From Pasteurellaceae bacterium (GTDB taxonomy: Bacteria; Pseudomonadota; Gammaproteobacteria; Enterobacterales; Pasteurellaceae): a stretch of 64,000 bases of DNA. The notes under the pieces were generated by a model that was not told the DNA's origin, ran no database searches, and was given only the letters and a program-made list of their open reading frames with translations. Location: the NCBI GenBank assembly GCA_900756155.1, contig CAAEJV010000030.1, positions 1 to 64,000 of the forward strand, given 5' to 3'. Positions 49,331 through 58,953 of the stretch are shown piece by piece. The position numbers were made by a program, and so were the translations under genes. How positions within the stretch are numbered: the first letter of the stretch is position 1; the number at the start of each line of letters is the position of its first letter.

Positions 49331-50050
49331 TTAATGTCCAAGTGATTTTCTCATCTTAATGTTGAGCATTTCCACCACTGCAGAGAAGCCCATGGCAAAG
49401 TAAATGTAGCCTTTCGGAATATGAATATCCAAGCTTTCAGCAATTAAACTTACGCCCACTAAAATTAAGAAGGCTAAGGCTAAAATCTTCAATGTTGGAT
49501 GAGCATCTACAAAATCACCAATTGGTTTCGCCGCAAACATCATGACACCAACCGCAAGCATAATAGCCAAAATCATCACAGGAAGGTGGTTTGCCATACC
49601 TACTGCCGTAATCACAGAGTCTAAAGAAAACACAATATCTAAAACTGCAATTTGGATTAACACGCCCAAGTAACTGACTTTCTTCTTGTTCGTTTCTTCT
49701 TCATGATGTGCTTCAGGATGCATCGCCTCTTTAATTTCACCTGTACTTTTCACAATCAGGAATAAGCCCCCAAGGAATAAAATCAAATCACGGCCTGAAA
49801 TTTCCTGACCGACTAAAGTAAATAGCGGCTCCGTTAATTTCATCATCCAAGAAAGGGAAACAAGAAGTAAAATACGAGTAATCATCGCTAACCCAAGACC
49901 GATAATACGACCAGATTGGCGTTGATTCGCCGGTAAACGTCCCACTAAAATACTAATAAAAATAATGTTATCGATACCCAAGACGATTTCAAGTGCGGTC
50001 AAAGTAAGCAATGAAATCCATGCTTCAGGATCAACAAGCCATTCAAACAT
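49331..50050 (-). CDS. TerC/YgdQ-family membrane protein
   Basis: The 239-residue integral membrane protein has about seven helices and the paired TerC motifs EIVLGIDNIIF and DIVFSLDSVIT, whose acidic residues are thought to handle metal ions. Sequence is closest to E. coli YgdQ-type members without CBS domains. TerC relatives have been linked to manganese export; specificity here is not known. It is a single gene. Confidence 0.88.
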   Translation of the reverse strand: MFEWLVDPEAWISLLTLTALEIVLGIDNIIFISILVGRLPANQRQSGRIIGLGLAMITRILLLVSLSWMMKLTEPLFTLVGQEISGRDLILFLGGLFLIVKSTGEIKEAMHPEAHHEEETNKKKVSYLGVLIQIAVLDIVFSLDSVITAVGMANHLPVMILAIMLAVGVMMFAAKPIGDFVDAHPTLKILALAFLILVGVSLIAESLDIHIPKGYIYFAMGFSAVVEMLNIKMRKSLGH

Positions 50051-50119
50051 AATATGTTCCTATATAAAATCCGAAAGGTTGAAATAATAGACAGTTCGCG
50101 TAGAAAATCAAGATTTTTC

Positions 50120-51946
50120 CTAACTTTTTAAGGTCTCGAAAATCTTTTCTGCTAAGGCTTTAGAAATACCAGGTACAGAGGCAATTTCATCCAATGTGGC
50201 ATTTTTGACACCTTGTAATCCACCTAAATATTTCAACAAGGCTTGGCGTCGTTTAGCGCCTACCCCTTCAATGGTTTCCAATCCACTTTGGGTAAAGGCT
50301 TTTTGGCGTTTTTGACGATGACCACTAATCGCATGATTATGGCTTTCATCTCGAATATGTTGGATTAAATGCAGTGCAAGGCTATCATCCGGCAAGTGAA
50401 TCTCACGATCTTGTTTGCTGATAATCAACACTTCTTGTCCTGCTCGACGATCCACACCTTTTGCCACACCAATTAAGTGCGGTCGATTTTTATCCCATTT
50501 TACGTTGAGGTGATGAAAAACCTCTAAGGCACGATTAAGCTGCCCTTTACCACCATCAATAAAAATAATATCTGGAATTTTATCTTCATCAAGATCGCGG
50601 TCGTAACGTTTCTTTAAGGCTTGCTCCATCGCGGCATAATCATCGCCGCCAGTAATGCCTTCAATATTAAAACGGCGATAATCTGATTTCAGTGGGCCTT
50701 CTTGATTAAATACCACGCAAGATGCCACGGTTTGATTTCCCATTGTATGGCTAATATCAAAACATTCCATACGTTTAATTTCAGGCATATCTAGCAATTC
50801 GCAAAGCGCTTGATAACGTTCGTGCATTCGAGAGGATTGTTTGAGCTGAGTTGCCAAAGCTGCTTTGGCATTAATTTGCGCTAGTTGTAGATATTTACCT
50901 TTATCGCCTTTAGCGGATTCTTGTATCACCACTTTTCGACCGGCTTGTTCAGTTAATAAGGCCTCAAGCTCGGCTTTTTCATCTAGTTTATGATCCACAA
51001 TAATACTATTAGGAATACTTCTACCCTGATGACCTTGCAAATAAAACTGTCCAACAAACGTTGCGGTTAATTCGGATAAATCTGTATTAGCAGGCACTTT
51101 CGGAAAATAACTGCGGTTGCCCAATACTTTACCTTGACGAATAAACATCACCTGAACACAAGCTAAACCGTGCTGATACGCAATGGACATAATATCCATG
51201 TCGTCCAAACGTTCATTGGAAACAAATTGTTTTTCGATAACTGCACGAACGGCTTGAATTTGATCACGATAACGCGCTGCACCTTCAAAATCCAAGTCTC
51301 GGCTCGCCTGTTCCATTTTACCAATGAGATAATCTAATACTTGCTGATCTTTTCCTTGCAAAAATAATCGCGCTAATTCCACTTGTTGGTTATATTCTTC
51401 ATCTGTCACATAACCTGGCACACAAGGTGCTGAGCAACGCCCGATTTGATATTGCAAACAAGGGCGGGAACGATTGTTATAAACCGAATTTTCACATTGA
51501 CGAACAGGGAATAATTTTTGCATTAACGACAAGGTTTCACGCACCGCCCCCGCATGAGGATAAGGCCCGAAATATTCGCCTGCAATTTTTTTCGTTCCGC
51601 GATAAGAAGTAATGCGAGGATGGCGTTCTTTTGTCAATAAAATAAAAGGATAGGATTTATCATCTCGCAATAACACATTATAACGAGGTTGATAAAGCTT
51701 AATGAAGTTGTGCTCTAGCAATAACGCTTCAGTTTCTGAAGAAGTAATCGTCGTATCAATATGATGAATTGACGACACCAAGGCTTCTGTTTTTTTGCTG
51801 CTTAAGTTTTTTCGGAAGTAGCTGGAAAGGCGCTTTTTTAGATCTTTCGCTTTGCCCACATAAATAACCTGATCTTTATCGTCATACATACGATAAACAC
51901 CAGGTTTATGAGAAACGTCAGAGAGAAACTTTTTAGAATCAAACAT
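50120..51946 (-). CDS. uvrC: Excinuclease ABC subunit C
   Basis: UvrC makes both incisions in nucleotide excision repair. The 608-residue protein has the N-terminal GIY-YIG nuclease ([21 protein letters not shown]), the four-cysteine region [25 protein letters not shown], a UVR motif near residue 205, the RNase H-like half with CFDISHTMG, and two C-terminal helix-hairpin-helix motifs ending [16 protein letters not shown]. It lies nine bases after kdsB. Confidence 0.97.
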   Translation of the reverse strand: MFDSKKFLSDVSHKPGVYRMYDDKDQVIYVGKAKDLKKRLSSYFRKNLSSKKTEALVSSIHHIDTTITSSETEALLLEHNFIKLYQPRYNVLLRDDKSYPFILLTKERHPRITSYRGTKKIAGEYFGPYPHAGAVRETLSLMQKLFPVRQCENSVYNNRSRPCLQYQIGRCSAPCVPGYVTDEEYNQQVELARLFLQGKDQQVLDYLIGKMEQASRDLDFEGAARYRDQIQAVRAVIEKQFVSNERLDDMDIMSIAYQHGLACVQVMFIRQGKVLGNRSYFPKVPANTDLSELTATFVGQFYLQGHQGRSIPNSIIVDHKLDEKAELEALLTEQAGRKVVIQESAKGDKGKYLQLAQINAKAALATQLKQSSRMHERYQALCELLDMPEIKRMECFDISHTMGNQTVASCVVFNQEGPLKSDYRRFNIEGITGGDDYAAMEQALKKRYDRDLDEDKIPDIIFIDGGKGQLNRALEVFHHLNVKWDKNRPHLIGVAKGVDRRAGQEVLIISKQDREIHLPDDSLALHLIQHIRDESHNHAISGHRQKRQKAFTQSGLETIEGVGAKRRQALLKYLGGLQGVKNATLDEIASVPGISKALAEKIFETLKS

Positions 51947-51955
51947 CAGTAAAAA

Positions 51956-52714
51956 CTACGCCAAAATTGACCGCACTTTTTCTAAATCTTCTGCTGTATC
52001 CACACCAACAGCTGGAACTTCTTTCGCCAATTCCACATGGATACGCTCGCCGTACCACAATACACGGAGTTGCTCTAATTTCTCTAAGTTTTCTAATTGT
52101 GTTGGTGCCCATTGCACATATTGTTTAATAAAGCCGGCACGATAAGCATAAATACCAATATGACGGAGATACGCATCAGCCAGTTGCGCCTTTGAGGTAT
52201 CCGCTAATTGCATAAATTGATCACGATCGTAAGGAATCACTGAACGAGAGAAATATAAAACGTAGCCATCTTTATTGGTGACGACTTTCACGGCATTTGG
52301 GTTAAATAACTCTTCCGCTTCGTGAATTTTTACCGCAAGTGTCGCCATATTCACGTTAAACTTCGCTAAATTCTCTGCCACTTGACTCACAATAACAGGG
52401 GGAATTAACGGTTCATCCCCTTGGATGTTTACAATAATTTCATCATCAGCAATACCAAGCTTACTTACCACTTCCGCTAAACGCTCAGTACCCGAATTAT
52501 GTGCTTCTGATGTCATGCACACTTCTGCCCCAAAAGCTTTTGCTGCCTTTTCAACTTGTTCGTTATCTGTGGCAATAATGACTCGGCTCGCGCCTGATTG
52601 TTGAGCTTTCTCAAAAACATGTTGAATCATGGGTTTACCGGCAATATCAGCTAAAGGTTTACCTGGTAAGCGGCTCGATGCAAAACGAGCAGGGATAATA
52701 ACTGTAAATGACAT
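51956..52714 (-). CDS. kdsB: CMP-KDO synthetase
   Basis: KdsB activates KDO with CTP for lipopolysaccharide inner core. The 252-residue protein starts [23 protein letters not shown], with [19 protein letters not shown] and YAYRAGFI as family blocks. AAGGA six bases upstream favours the ATG at 52714 over 52720. Its last codons (EKVRSILA) include an uptake sequence. It follows a Trm112-like gene and precedes uvrC. Confidence 0.97.
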   Translation of the reverse strand: MSFTVIIPARFASSRLPGKPLADIAGKPMIQHVFEKAQQSGASRVIIATDNEQVEKAAKAFGAEVCMTSEAHNSGTERLAEVVSKLGIADDEIIVNIQGDEPLIPPVIVSQVAENLAKFNVNMATLAVKIHEAEELFNPNAVKVVTNKDGYVLYFSRSVIPYDRDQFMQLADTSKAQLADAYLRHIGIYAYRAGFIKQYVQWAPTQLENLEKLEQLRVLWYGERIHVELAKEVPAVGVDTAEDLEKVRSILA

Positions 52715-52723
52715 AAGCATTCC

Positions 52724-52903
52724 TTATTCTTTCAGTGTTTCGGCTTTCTCTGCCAACAAAACCGGCACGCCGTTTTCAATAGGATACGCCACTTGCTCAA
52801 AAGGGCAAATGAGCCGTTGATTTTCTTGATCGTATTTCAATCTTGCCAAACATCGCGGGCAAGCGATCACTTCTAATAATCGAGAATTAAGTTTCTCACG
52901 CAT
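52724..52903 (-). CDS. Trm112/YcaR-like small protein
   Basis: The 59-residue protein reads MREKLNSRLLEVIACPRC at the start, then LICPFEQVAYPIENGVPVLL and ends TLKE. It is the YcaR type of Trm112-family protein. The first CPRC pair is kept, while the second site has a single cysteine, so zinc binding is not guaranteed. The position between lpxK and kdsB is the same as ycaR in E. coli, which supports it strongly. Function in bacteria is unclear. Confidence 0.9.
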   Translation of the reverse strand: MREKLNSRLLEVIACPRCLARLKYDQENQRLICPFEQVAYPIENGVPVLLAEKAETLKE

Positions 52904-52920
52904 ATTTCACTCGAATAGAG

Positions 52921-53901
52921 TTAAACTAAATGACGGATTTTTTCCCACAATTGTGGAAGTTTTTGGCCTTGTTTTTCAGCCTCAACAATCTCCGCATCAA
53001 CGGGAACATACCACCAATTCTCTTTAGCAAAAGCTTGGCATTTTACTGCGTCCTTTTCGGTCATAAAGAGCGATTGGTTTTCAGCGAGTTTTTCTAATAA
53101 TTGCGGCTCAAAATGTTGATGATCTTGAAAAGCTTTCGTATTTTCTAAACGAATATTTAAATTTTCCAACATCGTGAAAAAACGTTGTGGGTTACCAATT
53201 CCCGCGATGGCTGAACCTTGAGTAAATTCACTTAACAAGCGTTTTTCTGCCGTCACTAAATTAATCGCATAGTGAGGAACTAATTGCATAATGGCATCAG
53301 AATAAGCATTTTTTCCGCCATTAGTAATCACAAAGTCCACATTTTTTAAACGACTTGGTAACTCACGCAAAGGCCCAGCAGGTAACACAAAGCCGTTCCC
53401 TAAAGCGCGTTCTGCATCCATCACCACAATTTCAATATCACGTCGCAACTTATAATGTTGTAATCCATCATCCGAAATAATCAGATCGCAATCTTGTGTT
53501 TTCAAGAGTAATTCGATAGCTTGTTGACGATTCGGTGAAATCACCACAGGCACACCTGTTCTTTTGGCGATTAAAACAGGTTCATCGCCCCCTTGAACGG
53601 GATCTGTTTCTGGTGTAACAAGTAAAGGATAGGTTTTAGATTGGCTACCATAGCCACGAGAAATCACGCCTACACGTAATCCTTGTTTTTGTAACTCTTC
53701 AACTAACCACACCACAACAGGGGTTTTACCATTTCCACCAACAGAAAGATTACCGACAATAATGATGGGTTTCGGGGATTTATAAGAGGATAAGATATTA
53801 AGAGAAAATAGTGCTCGGCGAATTTGGCTAATCAACCAAAATAGCAGTGAAAAAGGAAGGAGCAACCAAGCTAGCTTTGAATTAGAGTACCAAAAAGGCA
53901 T
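52921..53901 (-). CDS. lpxK: Tetraacyldisaccharide 4'-kinase
   Basis: LpxK adds the 4'-phosphate of lipid A. The 326-residue protein has an N-terminal membrane-associating helix ([21 protein letters not shown]), Walker [18 protein letters not shown] near residue 50, and the conserved [19 protein letters not shown]. It is encoded between msbA and the Trm112-like gene in the same direction, so lipid A completion and flipping are coupled genetically. Confidence 0.97.
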   Translation of the reverse strand: MPFWYSNSKLAWLLLPFSLLFWLISQIRRALFSLNILSSYKSPKPIIIVGNLSVGGNGKTPVVVWLVEELQKQGLRVGVISRGYGSQSKTYPLLVTPETDPVQGGDEPVLIAKRTGVPVVISPNRQQAIELLLKTQDCDLIISDDGLQHYKLRRDIEIVVMDAERALGNGFVLPAGPLRELPSRLKNVDFVITNGGKNAYSDAIMQLVPHYAINLVTAEKRLLSEFTQGSAIAGIGNPQRFFTMLENLNIRLENTKAFQDHQHFEPQLLEKLAENQSLFMTEKDAVKCQAFAKENWWYVPVDAEIVEAEKQGQKLPQLWEKIRHLV

Positions 53902-53924
53902 TTCATTTATCCTATATTGATTTT

Positions 53925-53946
53925 GGGCGAACTCATTGGTTCGCCC
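53925..53946. other. Hairpin between msbA and lpxK
   Basis: GGGCGAAC (53925-53932) pairs with GTTCGCCC (53939-53946). T-rich sequence follows it only on the plus strand, whereas the flanking genes are on the minus strand. It is therefore not an ordinary terminator for msbA and may act as a processing or stability element. Confidence 0.5.
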
Positions 53947-53954
53947 TTATTATT

Positions 53955-55718
53955 TTATCCGCTAAACTGCATACTGTGTAATTGTTTATACGCACCATCA
54001 AGCGCTAATAAATCTTGATGCGTACCACGTTCTTTAATTTCACCGTGCTCAATGACTAAGATTTCATCGGCATTTTCAATGGTTGATAAACGATGCGCAA
54101 TCACCAATACTGTACGATCTTTTTTCAGTTCTTCTAATGCAGACTGAATCGCACGTTCAGATTCGGTATCAAGTGCAGAAGTCGCTTCATCTAAAATTAA
54201 GACAGGTGAATTACGCAATAACGCACGAGCAATCGCTAAACGCTGGCGTTGACCACCAGAAAGACTCGCGCCATTCTCACCAATAACGGTATCAAAACCT
54301 TGTGGAAGTTTCTCAATAAATTCTAGGGCATAAGCCGCTTTTGCTGCTTCGATAATTTGCTCACGGCTGTATTTATCTTCTGCTGCATAGGCAATATTAT
54401 TGGCAATCGTATCATTAAATAAATGCACTTGTTGAGAAACAACAGAACAATTCTCACGTAAATTAGATAGACGATAATCTTGAATTCTCACGCCATCTAA
54501 TAAAATCTCACCCTCATCAATATCGTAGAAACGCGTCACTAAATTGGCAATAGTCGATTTACCCGAACCTGAACGCCCCACTAAAGCCACGGTTTTGCCT
54601 GCAGGCACATTAAAAGAGATATTATTTAAGGCTTTCTCTTCTTTACCCTCATAAGCAAAACTTACGTTTTTAAATTCTAAATCACCTTTTGCGGGTTCTG
54701 CTTTATATGTGCCATTATCTTTTTCAGTTTCTAAATCTAAGATCGAAAATAATGTCTGACAAGCCGCCATGCCTCGTTGGAATTGTGAGTTTACATTCGT
54801 CAAGGATTTTAACGGACGCATCATCGCTAACATAGAAGAAAAGACGACAGTGAAAGAACCCGCGGTTAAATTATTATCAGCAATTAACGGTGTCGTTGCT
54901 AAATAGAGTACTGCGGCTAATGCTAAAGATGCAATCACTTGAACAACTGGATCTGAAATGGCATCTGCCGTTACCATTTTCATGCCTTTACGACGCATAT
55001 CGTTACTCACTTTATCGAAACGCTCTTCTTCCACTAACTGACCACCAAAAGAAAGCACCACTTTATGCCCTTTTAGCATTTGTTCCGTCGCAGAGGTTAA
55101 TTCCCCCATAGAATCTTGCATGTTTTTACTAAGCTTACGGAAGATCTTCGATACAAAGCGAATAAGCACCGCAATAATTGGTCCAATGACAAAAAGAACC
55201 AAAGTCAGTTCCCAACTAGTGTAGAACATCACCACGAGCAATGAAATTAAATAGGCACCCTCACGTACAATGGTCACTAATGAATTAGAGGAAGAATTGG
55301 CAATCATTTCTGAATCATAGGTAATACGAGAAAGCAATTTCCCCGTTGAATTACGATCAAAGAAACTTACCGGCATAAACATTAAATGCTTAAACAAGCG
55401 GCGACGCATAATCATCACTACTTTGCCAGACACCCAAGCCAAGCAATAGCTGGAAATAAAGTTAGTCACACCACGCAACATAATCATACCAACCACAACA
55501 AACGCCATCAGTTTTAGGAAAGAATGATCTGCTTTACCAAAACCATCATCGAGCAACGGTTTAAGCATATAAATCAGGCCAGAATCAGCCAATGCATTAA
55601 AAACGAGAGCGACAGCAGCGACAAATAAACCTGATTTAAAAGGTGAAATCATCGGCCATAAACGCTTAAAAGTTTGCGAGGTTGAGAAATCTTTATCTTG
55701 CATAGTTTGGTCTTGCAT
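53955..55718 (-). CDS. msbA: Lipid A export ATP-binding/permease protein MsbA
   Basis: MsbA flips core-lipid A across the inner membrane. The 587-residue half-transporter has six N-terminal membrane helices and a C-terminal ATPase with Walker [14 protein letters not shown] near residue 380, signature [15 protein letters not shown], Walker [16 protein letters not shown] and H-loop IAHRLST. The ATG at 55718 is chosen, with a GTG just before it as the alternative. It lies 37 bases after comEC on the same strand. Confidence 0.97.
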   Translation of the reverse strand: MQDQTMQDKDFSTSQTFKRLWPMISPFKSGLFVAAVALVFNALADSGLIYMLKPLLDDGFGKADHSFLKLMAFVVVGMIMLRGVTNFISSYCLAWVSGKVVMIMRRRLFKHLMFMPVSFFDRNSTGKLLSRITYDSEMIANSSSNSLVTIVREGAYLISLLVVMFYTSWELTLVLFVIGPIIAVLIRFVSKIFRKLSKNMQDSMGELTSATEQMLKGHKVVLSFGGQLVEEERFDKVSNDMRRKGMKMVTADAISDPVVQVIASLALAAVLYLATTPLIADNNLTAGSFTVVFSSMLAMMRPLKSLTNVNSQFQRGMAACQTLFSILDLETEKDNGTYKAEPAKGDLEFKNVSFAYEGKEEKALNNISFNVPAGKTVALVGRSGSGKSTIANLVTRFYDIDEGEILLDGVRIQDYRLSNLRENCSVVSQQVHLFNDTIANNIAYAAEDKYSREQIIEAAKAAYALEFIEKLPQGFDTVIGENGASLSGGQRQRLAIARALLRNSPVLILDEATSALDTESERAIQSALEELKKDRTVLVIAHRLSTIENADEILVIEHGEIKERGTHQDLLALDGAYKQLHSMQFSG

Positions 55719-55755
55719 CACATTGTCTTAATAAAAATTGGCTGCATTGTACCTG

Positions 55756-58158
55756 TTATTTAGGGGATAATCCAATTACACGGGCAAACCAAGGTGAAAA
55801 ATCCTCTCTCGCCTTTTCAATTTCAATCCCTTTTTCAGTAAATTTTAACCTTATGTGACCTGAAATAGCCGTATTTTCGACCGCACTTTGATAACGATTT
55901 AATCGTTCAATCACGGTTGGATGAGGAAAATTCCACGCATTCCATCGCCCACTTGAAATTAAGGCGATATCCGGTTTTGTCTGTGCCAGTAAAATCTCTC
56001 CAGTTGAAGTTTTACTGCCATGGTGCCCTACCTGTAACACGTTAATTTTGCCTAGTTTTTCAGCAAAAGATCTTTCTGTTGCCACATCAGCATCACCGGT
56101 TAAAAGAATCTGGTACTGTCCATCCGTGAATACAATCACGCAAGATTGGGGATTCTCCGCCCTGTCTGTTATTTGCGTTGGTGAAAGAACTTTAAAATCA
56201 AGTCCTCGCCACCGCCATTGTTTCCCCTGAAGACAAAAAGTGCGGTGCGTTTCGCCATAGTTTTTACGAGAAGGTGTAATTAGTTCAACTTCTGGATATG
56301 CGGCTAAAATCGCTTTTGCACCACCTGAATGATCGTTATCATCATGGCTTAAAATCAAGGTTTCAAGTTCAATGCCTTCCCGTTGAAGATAAGGTAATAT
56401 CTCTAATTCCGCCATAGAAGAGCTACCTATTCCACTCTGCCAAGCAGGCCCAGTATCATATAACACACCTTTCCCCTCTTTCACAATTAAGGTTGCTAAA
56501 CCTTGACCAACATCTAACGTATCTAACTGCCATTTGGGTTTGGTGAGATATCGATATCCAAACGAACCAATACAAACACCAAAAACAAGAATTACACCCA
56601 ATAGAGCTTGTTTATACTCTTCTAGCGATAAGATTTTTGTATGATTTAACGTAAAAAATTGACTCGATTTTAGTGGTATATTTTTTGTTTTCCCTTGAGA
56701 TGCAAAATACAATCCACCTAACATTCCGCCAAAAACAAGGCTGAAAAGAGCGGTCAGAATGAGGGATAAATTGATCGAAATCGGCATATACGAGCCTTGG
56801 AAAACACGTAGGCATTGTGTAATACCTTGAGCAATCGTATTTGAAAGATACCAAGAAGAAAATGTACCATGGGTCAACACTGCAAAGAGAATCAAGGGCA
56901 CAAGTAAAAAACTATACAAGGGCACTGCAATTAAATTTGCTAAGAACCCATTTAATGCCAAGCCATTAAAAAAGAAAAGCTGAATGGGCGTAAATAAAAT
57001 CAGCAGCCCTAACTGCAAATGAAACAAGCCTAAAATCCACCGCACTTTGCGGGATAATTTTTGATGGCGCCATTCAATGATTGATAAGGGAACATATCGA
57101 TACCACACAATCAAACAGGTAACGGCACCAACTGAAAGCCAGAAGCTCACCGAAAGCGGCATAAGCGGATCACAAAAAAGCAAAAATGCCACCACCAAAC
57201 AAAGCATTTGCAAAGGCGTGTAATATCGTCGCGAAAATTGAAGGATTGCAATAAAAAGCAGTGCCATCATTGCACGGAAAGTTGGTAAACTAAATCCGGC
57301 TAAATAGGCGTAACCTAAGGCAATCAATACACCAAAGCAAAGCGGAAACCAGGGCGAAATAACGCGTGTAGGCAGTGCGAGTTGCAATAATCGAGCAAAG
57401 AAAAAGCCTATCCCCATTGCTAAACCGATATGGAGTCCTGAAATAGCAATCAAATGTGCTGTATTCGTTTGTTGATAAATCAACCACGTTTTATTATCCA
57501 GCCAAGCCCGTTCGCCAAATGCCAATGCGATAAGTAAACCTTGTAAAGAAAGCCCTTCCGTCTGCTTGAGGCTATTCTGTAGAAAATCTGTGCGGTAAGA
57601 AAAATCTTCCCCAATTTTGACCGCACTTTTCACATTCCCTACGGCAATAATTCTTTTGGAAAAATACCATTGCTGTCGATCAAATCCTCCATGATTTAAT
57701 CTCGCCGAAATAGGACGAAGCTTTACATCCGCCCGCCAAATTTCACCTACTTGTGGCTTTTCCGGCGCTTTCCAATTAATAAAAATTTGTTGTGCTTTTC
57801 CATCAAATAAAGACGTTGTTGCAACCAACGTTTGATAATCTTGCTGGTGAAGAATTTCTGAGATGTGAAGATCTAAGGTGAGTTTATTCGGTAAACTTGA
57901 AATTCTCTCTGCTTGTCCCAATAACGATAAAGCGGGTGAATGTGCATAAGCTAAAGTAATCAAAAACAAGATACCGCTCATAAAAAAATTTCTGGCTTTA
58001 AAATAATTGAACCAATGGAAACAAAGTGCGGTCATAACCAACATTAAAATGCTCAGCCCAGCCTGTTGCCAACTGAACAGTAAAAAATCTGGTACGACAA
58101 GCAAGGATAAGGCTGAGACAATGAGCATCATGCACAGTTGAAATAGCGTGATTTTCAT
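55756..58158 (-). CDS. comEC: DNA uptake channel protein ComEC (Rec2)
   Basis: ComEC/Rec2 moves transforming DNA across the inner membrane. The 800-residue protein has an N-terminal OB-like external domain, the Competence domain with many helices (HLIAISGLHIGLAMGIGFFFARL near residue 232), and a C-terminal metallo-beta-lactamase-like domain with ILSHDDNDHSGGAKAIL, LLTGDAD and VGHHGSKTSTGE. The metal-binding motifs are largely intact. A CRP-S competence site lies 74 bases upstream. Four uptake sequences lie inside its frame. Confidence 0.95.
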   Translation of the reverse strand: MKITLFQLCMMLIVSALSLLVVPDFLLFSWQQAGLSILMLVMTALCFHWFNYFKARNFFMSGILFLITLAYAHSPALSLLGQAERISSLPNKLTLDLHISEILHQQDYQTLVATTSLFDGKAQQIFINWKAPEKPQVGEIWRADVKLRPISARLNHGGFDRQQWYFSKRIIAVGNVKSAVKIGEDFSYRTDFLQNSLKQTEGLSLQGLLIALAFGERAWLDNKTWLIYQQTNTAHLIAISGLHIGLAMGIGFFFARLLQLALPTRVISPWFPLCFGVLIALGYAYLAGFSLPTFRAMMALLFIAILQFSRRYYTPLQMLCLVVAFLLFCDPLMPLSVSFWLSVGAVTCLIVWYRYVPLSIIEWRHQKLSRKVRWILGLFHLQLGLLILFTPIQLFFFNGLALNGFLANLIAVPLYSFLLVPLILFAVLTHGTFSSWYLSNTIAQGITQCLRVFQGSYMPISINLSLILTALFSLVFGGMLGGLYFASQGKTKNIPLKSSQFFTLNHTKILSLEEYKQALLGVILVFGVCIGSFGYRYLTKPKWQLDTLDVGQGLATLIVKEGKGVLYDTGPAWQSGIGSSSMAELEILPYLQREGIELETLILSHDDNDHSGGAKAILAAYPEVELITPSRKNYGETHRTFCLQGKQWRWRGLDFKVLSPTQITDRAENPQSCVIVFTDGQYQILLTGDADVATERSFAEKLGKINVLQVGHHGSKTSTGEILLAQTKPDIALISSGRWNAWNFPHPTVIERLNRYQSAVENTAISGHIRLKFTEKGIEIEKAREDFSPWFARVIGLSPK

Positions 58159-58232
58159 TTTAAGTGTGATTTATAGCGAGAAAGTAGGCAAACTAGCCTT
58201 AACCTCACAGATAAGCAAATAAACATACTGTT

Positions 58233-58254
58233 TTTTGCGATCTCGATCGCAAAA
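58233..58254 (-). promoter_or_regulatory. CRP-S (Sxy-dependent competence) site upstream of comEC
   Basis: Two perfect 10-base arms, TTTTGCGATC and GATCGCAAAA, surround a TC centre. The C6/G17-type core GCGATC...GATCGC is what distinguishes CRP-S from ordinary CRP sites in the Haemophilus competence regulon. It lies 74 bases before comEC, which belongs to that regulon. It also precedes dksA by 164 bases, where it is less likely to act. Confidence 0.85.
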
Positions 58255-58418
58255 TTTAAATTTCCGGGCTAAATTTATTTGCTAAATAGATGAAGTTCTG
58301 CTATTTATATCGCCCTTAAAATAACTAGGTTCTTATGTCAGCTATTTTAGTGGTAAGAACTAATCACAAAAACAAGACAGGACGTCATTAAATTCTGTAC
58401 TATTATTAGGAGTTATCA

Positions 58419-58856
58419 ATGTCTAAGGCATCTCTAAGTTTGCTGGATTTAGCCGGTGTTACACCTTATCAACCAAAGAAAGATGAGGAATACATGAATG
58501 AAGATCAAATTCTTCATTTCAGAAAAATTTTAACTGCATGGCACGAGCAAATTGTGGAAGAAGCATCAAGAACTGTTGCTCATATGCAAGATGAAGCTTC
58601 AAACTTCCCGGATCCAGCTGACCGTGCGACCCAAGAAGAAGAATTCAGTCTTGAATTACGTAACCGCGATCGCGAGCGTAAATTAATGAAAAAGATTGAA
58701 TACACATTGAAAAAATTGGACACCGATGATTTCGGTTACTGCGATTCTTGTGGGGAAGAAATTGGCATTCGTCGCTTAGAAGCACGTCCTACTGCTGATC
58801 TTTGTATCGATTGCAAAACCCTTGCTGAAATTCGTGAAAAACAAGTCGCAGGTTAA
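58419..58856 (+). CDS. dksA: RNA polymerase-binding transcription factor DksA
   Basis: DksA enters the RNA polymerase secondary channel and, with ppGpp, adjusts rRNA and amino acid promoters. The 145-residue protein has the coiled-coil tip DPADRA and the four-cysteine zinc finger [31 protein letters not shown] precedes the ATG. It is a single gene between the comEC control region and a USS-pair terminator. Confidence 0.97.
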   Translation: MSKASLSLLDLAGVTPYQPKKDEEYMNEDQILHFRKILTAWHEQIVEEASRTVAHMQDEASNFPDPADRATQEEEFSLELRNRDRERKLMKKIEYTLKKLDTDDFGYCDSCGEEIGIRRLEARPTADLCIDCKTLAEIREKQVAG

Positions 58857-58877
58857 TTGATTCAAATAACCCAACGA

Positions 58878-58907
58878 AAAAGTGCGGTCAAAAACAACCG
58901 CACTTTT
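58878..58907 (+). terminator. USS-pair terminator after dksA
   Basis: AAAAGTGCGGT (58878-58888) pairs with ACCGCACTTTT (58897-58907), with flanking CGA/TCG extending the stem. It lies just before the pcnB leader. Confidence 0.85.
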
Positions 58908-58953
58908 CGTGTTTTTATCAAATGCGCATTTAACATAGAGAATGGAGTAAATT

